Shown one piece after another: positions 56,555-64,000 of a DNA stretch of 64,000 nucleotides (within the stretch, counting starts at the first letter, position 1; the number at the start of each line of letters is the position of its first letter). A model generated the notes under the pieces. The model was not told where the DNA came from. It searched no databases and saw only the letters and a program-made list of their open reading frames with translations. The stretch spans positions 51,492 to 115,491 of the forward strand of contig NZ_JAGGNR010000002.1 in the NCBI RefSeq assembly GCF_018614975.1, read 5' to 3'. Made by a program: the position numbers and the translations under genes. The DNA is from Paenibacillus polymyxa. Lineage in GTDB: Bacteria > Bacillota > Bacilli > Paenibacillales > Paenibacillaceae.

Positions 56555-59182
56555 CTACTTATTCAGTTCCCCCTCAGGGAACACAGGAATTTCAGGTTCT
56601 TCTTTTGGCAACTTGGACACATCGTAACCATAAGCTTGCTCAGCAAGTAGCAGACGTTGTCCTTGGAACTGGTCATACAAAGCTAGTCGATAAGATCCTC
56701 CTCTTAATTTTTCGAAGAAGCTGTCCTCTACGCTCCAACTTAAAGTCTGATTGTTTCCTACTTTCAAATCCGTACCTGGAGTCAGTTCTTTCTCGAATAC
56801 TTTTCCATTCTGCGCTGTAAATGCAAGAATCCATTTGTGCTCATTCTCAGCCATTTCGATCTCTTCACTACGATTAAGCGTGTAATTCATATCCACTTGT
56901 ACGGAGTTACTGCCAACAAGATATGCACGTACACTATTAGCAGTGAGTGTATACGGATAAAGATCAATGTTGGTGAAGTTCCCTTGAACACTTAAGGAGG
57001 TTGGCGGTACCTCGAATGCCATTGCATTCACATAAGCGGTTGCTTCACCTTCACCTGTCACAAACTTGCTATCTGCAATGCCTTCACCCACAAGCAGACG
57101 CAAATCTGAGAAAGTAACTGACTTCGGAAGCTTAGCCCAGAACGTAACAATTGACTTCTGACCTGGACCAGGTGAGCGTTCAGATTGTTTAGCAGTTGCT
57201 TTGTAATACTGACCATCCGATGTCTTGAAGTAACCTACCAATTTGCCTAGTCCATTCTGACGAAGTGATTTATTGGTCATCTCAAATTCGGTATATACTA
57301 TATCTGAGGATGTTCCAGGATAACGTATCGTTCTACGAACACTCATTTCAGTCTCTTTATCCGAAGCACCAGATGTATAAGTCTTACCTGAGCCAACATA
57401 AGATACAGGTTGAATCAATCCCGATGTGTTCAAGGTAATCCACTCATTCGTTTCTTCTTCACTAACTTTCTCGATCAAACTCACTTCAAGACGGCCCATG
57501 AGGAGTTCAGAAGGGATTTTGGTCAGAAGATACGCTTCAGTGGTCATGCCTGCCCCAAGAAGCTTCCCACTTTGGGTGTAGATCAGTTTCTTATCACCAT
57601 CGATCTGAGCTGAATCAATCGTGAACATTGCTTCGAGCTCTGGAAGCTGCACTGTTTTGCTTCCCGCATTACGAATCGTGACTTTAGCTGCCACAATATC
57701 ACTATCTAACCACGGCAACCGTTGTAATGAACCCAAAGATACGCCAAATGTACCTTTACTGTTCTTGATTACCGTCTCTGTAGTTAGACCATCACCGCTT
57801 GATACAGACTCTGGTATAGCATAGATTCCTACAGGATAGGAAAAAACTAAGGCGCTAGAAGAACTCGTGGATTCTGTAGTCTCGCTCTTATCCAAAGGAC
57901 TCATCGCATATAACTTGATCTGACTTGTGTCACCGTTGCCTTGAATTGTGATATTAAGTTTAATCGTTTTGATATCTCCAGGATTTAACTTCAACGTATC
58001 TAGTGCCTTTGTTTCAATGGGATAAATGGTACCATCTGCAGTACGAACTTCAAAAGTGTAAGTAGGAACCTTAATCACCTTTTTGCCCTCATTCTTCAAT
58101 ACAAACTGCATATTCAAATCATATTCATTCTCATTTACACGTATTTTTGCAGACTCAAGTAAAGTGGACAGTCGTTGTCCGTCTACAGAAATTATATTAG
58201 GTTCATTTGCTGTCGTTTCTACGTTTGATGTGCTTGCCTGCGGTAATTGTAAAGCCGCAACAGGTAGTGCTGTCTTCTCTTCACCCTGTTCCTCTACCAG
58301 TAACAATTCTGATTTTAATAGCTTTACCGATGTTGGTAAGGACACCATTAAGCTAAGTGTCTTGTTTGCCTGCGCCTGAATACTGATGCTTGCACTATCC
58401 TTATCTGGAGTTAATGGATAATTGGTCCCGCTTGGCGTGCGCAAGATCCATTTAATATTTGGGTTCTCAAGTAATTTGTAGCTGATATTATTCAGGTTCA
58501 CTCCAACTTTGACATATTGATTCTTATTTTCTCCAGGAAAGATCTTAATACCTGATACCTTCACCTTCACAGACGAGTCACTGAGACGAACTGTTTTTGT
58601 CTTCCCTACAGGTGTTGTAATGCTATATGATGCAGGAACATTAAATTTCCCTAAGGTACTTTCATAATTCGGTTTACTGAAATCCCACTTCACAATTAGG
58701 AAGTTCAGATCGCTTAATTTCACTTCACGTCCGACCTTCATCACATAAGTGAGTTCTACCGTGGAGCCAGGTGATACCGTCTTCTTCTCTTGATCCTTAG
58801 CAATCAGCTTGGGAGAGAAGCTTGTCCCACTTTTGGTTTTCACTTTGCTCCAGTAATCAAGCATCATCAAGGGTTTACTATCATTATTTTTGTACGTTAA
58901 CGTGTACGTCACAGTATTCCCATCATCTTGAGCCATAATATTAACATCCGTTAACTGCGCCGTACTTCTAGCAGTAACTTTCACCGCTGGTACGTTTGCC
59001 AGTGTATGTACAACCTTTTTAGTTGTTGGCGTTTGTTCCTTCTCAGCTGCATTGCTATTTGCACTATTTGTCGTAGGTTTCCCCGTTTCTTCTGACATAC
59101 TCACCGCTGTAATCCCCCCCCCACTGGAACTAATAAATAATATACTTGACAACAAAGTCATTACGGCCTTTTTATAATCCAC
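56555..59182 (-). CDS. Large secreted protein of unknown function with a G9 tract near the start
   Basis: 875 residues from GTG 59182, seven bases behind GGGAGG; the frame itself reaches 59197. A signal-like hydrophobic part (AVMTLLSSILFIS) ends in SSSGGG, whose codons contain nine consecutive G (59114-59122). After a Ser/Thr/Asn/Glu linker, the mature part is a series of beta-sandwich-like segments (NTVTYTLTYKNNDSKPLM, YDLNMQFVLKNEGKKV, VAAKVTIRNAGSKTVQL), each about 120 residues. No SLH or enzyme motif. Not recognised. It ends in a charged KEEPEIPVFPEGELNK tail. Confidence 0.75.
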   Translation of the reverse strand: MDYKKAVMTLLSSILFISSSGGGITAVSMSEETGKPTTNSANSNAAEKEQTPTTKKVVHTLANVPAVKVTARSTAQLTDVNIMAQDDGNTVTYTLTYKNNDSKPLMMLDYWSKVKTKSGTSFSPKLIAKDQEKKTVSPGSTVELTYVMKVGREVKLSDLNFLIVKWDFSKPNYESTLGKFNVPASYSITTPVGKTKTVRLSDSSVKVKVSGIKIFPGENKNQYVKVGVNLNNISYKLLENPNIKWILRTPSGTNYPLTPDKDSASISIQAQANKTLSLMVSLPTSVKLLKSELLLVEEQGEEKTALPVAALQLPQASTSNVETTANEPNIISVDGQRLSTLLESAKIRVNENEYDLNMQFVLKNEGKKVIKVPTYTFEVRTADGTIYPIETKALDTLKLNPGDIKTIKLNITIQGNGDTSQIKLYAMSPLDKSETTESTSSSSALVFSYPVGIYAIPESVSSGDGLTTETVIKNSKGTFGVSLGSLQRLPWLDSDIVAAKVTIRNAGSKTVQLPELEAMFTIDSAQIDGDKKLIYTQSGKLLGAGMTTEAYLLTKIPSELLMGRLEVSLIEKVSEEETNEWITLNTSGLIQPVSYVGSGKTYTSGASDKETEMSVRRTIRYPGTSSDIVYTEFEMTNKSLRQNGLGKLVGYFKTSDGQYYKATAKQSERSPGPGQKSIVTFWAKLPKSVTFSDLRLLVGEGIADSKFVTGEGEATAYVNAMAFEVPPTSLSVQGNFTNIDLYPYTLTANSVRAYLVGSNSVQVDMNYTLNRSEEIEMAENEHKWILAFTAQNGKVFEKELTPGTDLKVGNNQTLSWSVEDSFFEKLRGGSYRLALYDQFQGQRLLLAEQAYGYDVSKLPKEEPEIPVFPEGELNK

Positions 59183-59619
59183 TTCCAAACCTCCCATAGT
59201 TGCTTATTGTTTATAGTATAAACGTTCGGGAAGGCGAGAAAGTTACGGTGTTGTTGATTTTGAATCAAGATTATGATAATGAGTAATTCTTTTATCCTAG
59301 CTAAGTCAGAATCCTAAATACTTTATTTTGATACGTTTTATACAAAACTTAAATTTAATTTATTTTAAGCTTTTTATTTGCGTCTCACCACATAGCATGT
59401 CCGATTCCTTAACCACTGCCCCATTACAAGTAGATGATAGAATCGACCGTATAGCGAGCAGTTGCAGGTACTCCATCTCAAGTCTTGTCCTTGTTCAGTA
59501 CACAAGAATTATATTTATTAGAATTAAAAAAGGTGAACCAGCTTACCTTAAACAATAGGTACTACTAATTTTTGAAATTGGGAACTCGAATCTTAGAAAT
59601 AGCGCAAATGTCTAGGCAC
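59183..59619. other. Intergenic region between the S-layer gene and the secreted orphan
   Basis: About 440 bp without a gene. A perfect 15-bp palindrome GTTTATAGTATAAAC lies at 59209-59223, just upstream of GTG 59182, and may be an operator; a TATACT hexamer overlaps it. The rest is AT-rich with nothing recognised. Confidence 0.5.
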
Positions 59620-59652
59620 AAAAAAATCTACCCTTTGGGTAGATTTTTTTTG
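59620..59652. terminator. Terminator of the S-layer gene
   Basis: AAAAAAATCTACCC, TTT loop, GGGTAGATTTTTTTT: perfect stem with A and T tracts on both sides. Confidence 0.95.
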
Positions 59653-59665
59653 TTACAATGTGAAA

Positions 59666-62600
59666 TTAGTTGAAGGAAACTGTAATTGTTTTTGGACCAG
59701 CATTGTTAGCAGTGAATGTAACAACATCGCCACTAGCAGTTGCAGTGTATCCAATCAGTTTAGTATTGATTGCACTTGCAATTTTTCTTGCAACATCTGC
59801 TTTAGAATCAGTACTAGATACAGAAACTGGAGCAGTTACATTAATCACTGCATCAGTGAAGCTTACTGTGTTAGTACCTGATTTAGTTGGAGCAGTTGTT
59901 ACAGTTAACAAAGTAGTAGCTTTAGTACCATCAGATGGTGCAACACCAGCTTTTACTTCTGGATCAGCTGCAAGAGCTTGAGTACCAGTAAAGCCTGTAG
60001 TATTCGCAGCGATAGTTGCTGTTACTGTTTGGTTAGCAGCAGCATCTTCTGCTGTGAAGAACACATCTTCTGCAACATTAGTTACATCAAAACCAGTAAC
60101 TTTCCCGTTGAATGCAGCAACGATTTTTCCAGCAACAGTTGCTTCAGTATCTGTTGCTTCTACAGTAACCTCTTTAGTTACAGTAGTGCTTCCTACTTTA
60201 TATGAAACATCAAATGTCCCAGCTGCTGCAGTAGTAACTGCAACGCTAAATTTTGCAACTTGCTTAGTACCAGTTGATGAAGCAACACCTGTTACACCAG
60301 CAGATTGAGTAGCAACTGCACCGGTAACTACAGTGTTAATTCCACCAGAGTTAGATACATAAGTAGAAGAAGATACTGCAAAGTTTCCTGCTCTATCTTG
60401 AATGTAACGCGCGTCTGCTCTTACACTTACTCTATAATCGTCCGAAGTTTCAACACCACTATCAAGTTTGATGAGAATTTCATTTGAGTTAGTTCCAAGA
60501 GACGTAGTGTACTGTTCGAAATTCAACGGTACATTAGTTCTGTTGTTAACAACCAATAAATCTTTTCTATAATCAGTCGCATCAGCAGCTTTCAATGTCT
60601 CAGAGAATGGCAAGATGATTGTATCGTTACCAGTAACATTCAATCTTCCATTAGGATTGGAAGTAGACGTCAGTTCCACTTGTGGTTTAACAGTATCTTT
60701 AACAGTAACAGCTGTTGCAGTAACTAGATTACCAGTTACAGTTCTCAAAGAGTTTGTAGGAGCAACTGTTAACAACAAATCAGATGCGCTAGTTTTAGTT
60801 GTCAATCCAGTTTTGCTCAGACCCGCAACTTTAACTGTTACAAACTCAGTACCATCAGCAGTTGCACTAGTTACAGCACCTTGAGTTACTGCAAAGTCAG
60901 AAGCTTTAGCAGAAGAAATTGGTTGGTCAAAGCGAACTTTGATTGTTCCTTCCTCAGTCAACTCAGCTTGATGAGTATCACCAGTGCTGTATGCAGTCAC
61001 TTGAGATGCAGCAACATTGATTGATTGAGCGCCAGCCCCAAGGTTAGTAATTACGTTACCAGAAAGATCTTTCAGCGCCAACAAAGTGAAATGAGTAATG
61101 TTTGCCGCGACTGCTGTGTCCTGAATTCCTACACGATCATTATCAATAAATTGTGGAAAGATGATACGTACTGCTTTACCTTCGTTAACTGGGCTTACCT
61201 CAGTTCCAGCCGGAAGTTGTTGAGAAACACCGTTAATAGTCACAAGGTAGTTAGATTTGTCACCAACAGATGTTGGATCCATTTTTTTATTGAAATTGAT
61301 GTAAACTGTACGAGTTGCACTGTTACCAGAGTTGGATTGATATTGCGGACGAGCTGTATCTTTACCAGTTACAGTCGCAGTGTAATCCAACATAGTGTTG
61401 TTCAACTTAGTTGTGTCTCTAACTCCAACAATTTTAAGCGTATAAGAATTTTCGCTAAGGGCATCATACGTAGACAATTTGAACTCTTTATCTTCGAATG
61501 TACCATTAACCCCTGTAACTGATCTCAAAGCCACAGATTTACCATCAGATTTAGTCAAAGTGAAGTATTTAACATCCTCAACTTTTACTTCTTTGCTGAA
61601 TTTAACATTGATCACTTTGTTGTCCGTGTTGTTCAGAGTTACTTCAGTAACTTCTGGACGAGTTTGGTCAACTTCTGCTCTCAATTTAGTTTCAGTAGCA
61701 GTGATTTGATTACCAGAGTAATCTTTAACATTTTCTACGAAGAATGGTGTTTCATAACCAGGGAACGGGTTAGACTTGAAGCTGAACTCATAAACTTCAG
61801 GTGATACTTGAGTGAAGGAGTTAGCAGCTTTTTTGTCGTTACCAGATTTCCAGTAAACGTTAGATGCAGACAACGTTTCCGGATCAATTTCTTCACTGAA
61901 TGTTACAGTCGCTTTTTCAAGTGTAGCTGTTACGTTAGCGATTGTTGGTGCAGTAGTATCAGACACTACTTCGAACTCAACTTCTTTAGTCAAAGCTTTG
62001 AATCCGTTGAAATCTTCAACACCAGAAATTTCCAACTTATGAGTCCCTACAGTCAGATCAGTGGAGCTATAAGGCTTCAAGATAACATCACGTTTACCTT
62101 CAGTCACGCTACCGAAGAACGTTTTGCCATCCAATTTAAAGTTAGCGGATGTAGCGGATTTAACTGGCTCAGTGAATGTTACTTTCACTGCTTTAGTTCC
62201 CAGAGATTTCACTGTCTCAACTTCTGGAAGAGCGTTGTCAAGAGGTGTGAATTCTTGGTTAGTTACACTTACAGTTCTGTCTCCTGCTTTAACATTACGA
62301 ACAGAAATTTTGTAAGCTTTTTGGTTTTGCAACGCGCCAACAACAGTCAAACGAACTGTTTTCTCGTCGGATTGCAGTGCAGCAGATTCAATTACTACAG
62401 AGCTATCTACTGAGTAACGATCTTTGTCTTCTGCAGTCAACTTGTCAACTTTACCATCGAAAGCAACATCGATTTCTTTAAGGTTGCTAGCTTTTACACT
62501 TTCAACTTTAGTTGCAGAAGTTACTACATAAGTAACTTTTTCAGTGAATTCTTTGTCTTTATAAGTAAACTTCACTTCAGTTTCTTTGTTAGCTTCAAGC

Positions 62601-63340
62601 GCTTTATCCAAAGTAACTCTTACAGTTTCGCCGTCGCTGATTTTGAATTCAACAACTTTTCCACCTTCAGTTACTGTGTAAGAAGATACTTTCAAGTTTT
62701 GCGCTTGGTCAATTGCGTAAGCAGCGCCTACAAGCAATTCACGGGAAGCGTTAGCTGTGAAGTTAGTGTCAGCATCGATCAGACCTGCATTGATTGCTGC
62801 TTGAACATAACCTTTAGCCCATGTTGCTGCAGTGTTGCTTGTTTCAGCTGGGATTTCAAGATCCAATGCACGAGTCAGGATTGTAGCCATCTCGGACACA
62901 GTCACTTTACCGTTGAAGTCGAAGATTTTCTTCTCAACGTTTTTACCTTCCATAATACCAGCAGCAGTTACTGCTTCGATGTAAGGTACTGCCCAGTTTT
63001 TAGCTGTGTAGTTTTTGTCAGTGTAGGAAAGAGTTCCAGTGATCTCTTTCAGACCCAGCAATTTAGTGATAACTTTGGCAAACTCTGCACGAGTCATGTC
63101 TTTGTCAAGACCTGCTGTACCATCCGGATAACCGTTGAAGATACCTTTTGCTTTCAATGCATCAAACTGTTGTTGCGGGGAAACTGCTGTGTCACCGAAT
63201 GCTACAGATGCAAACATTGAGAATGCCATTGCTGTAGACAATGCTACGGATAAAATTTTCTTCATAACTTTTATTTCTCCTCCTTGGGCGTTCATAACAT
63301 TTGAATTTTCTTGTTTAATAGGGTCGCTCGTATTCCTCAT
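59666..63340 (-). CDS. Major S-layer protein with N-terminal SLH domains, two possible starts
   Basis: Crystalline surface-layer subunit. The usual signal peptide MKKILSVALSTAMAFSMFAS starts at ATG 63265 and ends at AFG/DTA. Three SLH domains follow (about residues 30-205; FNGYPDGTAGLDKDMTRAEF, FDFNGKVTVSEMATI, and a diverged third). Then come about 1000 residues of Ig-like Big_5/SbsA-type repeats poor in Cys. An in-frame ATG at 63340 with its own AAAGGGGG site would add 25 residues in front; ATG 63265 has GGAGGAG 11 bases upstream. Strong promoter, 200-base leader and a perfect terminator fit very high expression. Confidence 0.93.
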   Translation of the reverse strand: MRNTSDPIKQENSNVMNAQGGEIKVMKKILSVALSTAMAFSMFASVAFGDTAVSPQQQFDALKAKGIFNGYPDGTAGLDKDMTRAEFAKVITKLLGLKEITGTLSYTDKNYTAKNWAVPYIEAVTAAGIMEGKNVEKKIFDFNGKVTVSEMATILTRALDLEIPAETSNTAATWAKGYVQAAINAGLIDADTNFTANASRELLVGAAYAIDQAQNLKVSSYTVTEGGKVVEFKISDGETVRVTLDKALEANKETEVKFTYKDKEFTEKVTYVVTSATKVESVKASNLKEIDVAFDGKVDKLTAEDKDRYSVDSSVVIESAALQSDEKTVRLTVVGALQNQKAYKISVRNVKAGDRTVSVTNQEFTPLDNALPEVETVKSLGTKAVKVTFTEPVKSATSANFKLDGKTFFGSVTEGKRDVILKPYSSTDLTVGTHKLEISGVEDFNGFKALTKEVEFEVVSDTTAPTIANVTATLEKATVTFSEEIDPETLSASNVYWKSGNDKKAANSFTQVSPEVYEFSFKSNPFPGYETPFFVENVKDYSGNQITATETKLRAEVDQTRPEVTEVTLNNTDNKVINVKFSKEVKVEDVKYFTLTKSDGKSVALRSVTGVNGTFEDKEFKLSTYDALSENSYTLKIVGVRDTTKLNNTMLDYTATVTGKDTARPQYQSNSGNSATRTVYINFNKKMDPTSVGDKSNYLVTINGVSQQLPAGTEVSPVNEGKAVRIIFPQFIDNDRVGIQDTAVAANITHFTLLALKDLSGNVITNLGAGAQSINVAASQVTAYSTGDTHQAELTEEGTIKVRFDQPISSAKASDFAVTQGAVTSATADGTEFVTVKVAGLSKTGLTTKTSASDLLLTVAPTNSLRTVTGNLVTATAVTVKDTVKPQVELTSTSNPNGRLNVTGNDTIILPFSETLKAADATDYRKDLLVVNNRTNVPLNFEQYTTSLGTNSNEILIKLDSGVETSDDYRVSVRADARYIQDRAGNFAVSSSTYVSNSGGINTVVTGAVATQSAGVTGVASSTGTKQVAKFSVAVTTAAAGTFDVSYKVGSTTVTKEVTVEATDTEATVAGKIVAAFNGKVTGFDVTNVAEDVFFTAEDAAANQTVTATIAANTTGFTGTQALAADPEVKAGVAPSDGTKATTLLTVTTAPTKSGTNTVSFTDAVINVTAPVSVSSTDSKADVARKIASAINTKLIGYTATASGDVVTFTANNAGPKTITVSFN

Positions 63341-63479
63341 ATATTGTTGCACCCCCTTTCCAGAGTTGTGAGCAAGTTAATATAAATGATGTCTGTGAGC
63401 ATATCACAGAAACTTGTAAACTAGGTTAGTAAAGCAGAATCACACGTAAATAGAGTAGTTTCCTAATCCTACCTTACAT

Positions 63480-63508
63480 ATTATACAATGGGTCTCTCGT
63501 GCCGTAAA
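63480..63508 (-). promoter_or_regulatory. Promoter of the S-layer gene
   Basis: Minus strand: -35 TTTACG (63503-63508), 17-bp spacer, perfect -10 TATAAT (63480-63485). The leader to ATG 63265 would be about 205 bases. More promoters may lie further upstream. Confidence 0.65.
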
Positions 63509-63808
63509 GCAATTTTTTCTAAAAAATAGACAAGATTCTTCACGAGGTCGTTCTTGGTAACAGGCCCAATGTTTTCGACTCTACACTTTAAACGCAGTAG
63601 ATTTCAAAAAGTTGCGGATTGCACAAAAAAAGTTTTGATTTTTTTTATGTATAGGTACAGTGCGGGTATTGAAGCCATTCAAAACCTTTTCACACCATTG
63701 ATACAACAGTGATTTTAGAATTGTGATATGTGGTTTGTCTGTGCTACGAACGTTTATTTATACCTACAGCTTCAACCTATGAAGCGACAAAATTCACAAA
63801 AAATAAAA
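63509..63808. other. Upstream region of the S-layer gene
   Basis: AT-rich, no gene. It may hold further promoters; none was assigned. Confidence 0.4.
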
Positions 63809-63836
63809 CATAAAAAGCACCCCAATGGGATGCTTT
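63809..63836. terminator. Short hairpin at the IS3 boundary
   Basis: AAAAAGCACCCC, AAT loop, GGGATGCTTT. It ends exactly where the IS3-type end begins, so it may be a terminator used as landing site. Confidence 0.55.
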
Positions 63837-64000
63837 GAACCGCTCCCTGTAAAGTAGACAGTTAAAAAAACAAAAATTAGTTCATTGAGATACCTTAGCC
63901 CGGATGACGTGCTAAGGTATCTTTCTTGTTATACAGCTCTTCGGTATTCGTTCGGAGACAAGCCGCCCAAACACTCCGTGTAACGGTAGTTGTTGTAGTA
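63836..64000 (-). mobile_element. IS3-family element, right end (cut by window edge)
   Basis: The likely terminal repeat starts TGAACCGCTCCCTGTAAAGT at 63836. The element continues past the window. A hairpin GATACCTTAGC/GCTAAGGTATC (about 63888-63922) lies between the end and the transposase stop. Confidence 0.75.
63929..64000 (-). CDS. IS3-family transposase, C-terminal end (partial)
   Basis: Only the last 23 codons and the TAA stop are visible. They read YYNNYRYTECLGGLSPNEYR plus RAV; the YYNNYR and LSP-Y-R pattern is the usual end of OrfB (rve integrase domain) in IS3/IS150 elements. Nothing can be said about its integrity. Confidence 0.8.
   Translation of the reverse strand, partial: YYNNYRYTECLGGLSPNEYRRAV

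Noticed and set aside
59670..63220. Many plus-strand ORFs opposite the S-layer gene
   Set aside because: Shadow frames of the repetitive, Thr/Val-rich S-layer coding sequence; no ribosome sites or recognisable proteins.
1..64000. CRISPR arrays, tRNA or rRNA genes, replication origin
   Set aside because: No regularly spaced repeats, cloverleaf-type sequences, rRNA segments or DnaA-box clusters were seen on reading.

Overview
The window looks like chromosome of a Paenibacillus-like, spore-forming, flagellated Firmicute. Evidence: Bacillus-type gene order (comF, flg/fli, hag, hpf, secA, prfB, degSU), AGGAGG-type ribosome binding sites, an alpha/beta-type spore protein (SASP), SLH-domain S-layer proteins and a group IIC intron. 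Nearly all genes are on the minus strand; cardiolipin synthase is the only complete plus-strand gene.

Region by region. (1) 1-6.8 kb: arginine biosynthesis argC-argJ-argB-argD-argF-argG (argG cut by the window edge), with a good sigma-A promoter before argC. (2) 7.1-15.5 kb: cls, a YitT-family membrane protein, prfB with the classic programmed +1 frameshift, secA and long-form hpf. The first 15 kb also carries five copies of a hairpin-forming intergenic repeat. (3) 15.7-28.9 kb: an accessory segment. It holds a group IIC intron sitting just behind the cspA terminator, an orphan secreted protein, a decayed IS256-type element and a six-gene nonulosonic acid pathway of the legionaminic acid type. 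At the 3' end of that operon are a polysaccharide-deacetylase-like gene broken by an IS30 element and a formyltransferase with a one-base frameshift. (4) 29-41.8 kb: late flagellar genes fliT, fliS, fliD, flaG, a Maf flagellin glycosyltransferase, hag, csrA, fliW, a DUF6470 gene, flgL, flgK, flgN, flgM, yvyF, then comFC and comFA. (5) 44.2-46.8 kb: a small membrane protein and degU/degS. (6) 46.9-63.4 kb: cell-envelope genes, namely a phosphodiester glycosidase with stalk domains, a large SLH protein with Ig-like domains, metK, a SASP gene, two secreted orphans and the major S-layer protein. The window ends in an IS3-family element.

How the parts work together: the sugar genes would make a CMP-activated nonulosonic acid, Maf would attach it to the flagellin Hag, and FliW/CsrA/FlgM would control flagellin output. 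In Bacillus subtilis fliT is followed directly by hpf-secA-prfB, so the sugar cluster appears inserted into that conserved order. The most interesting lead is the deacetylase plus formyltransferase pair, which could remodel an N-acyl group on the sugar (for example N-acetyl to N-formyl). In this strain both genes are broken, and the IS30 break looks exactly reversible. Functional assignments rest on reading motifs and gene order; no database search was run.
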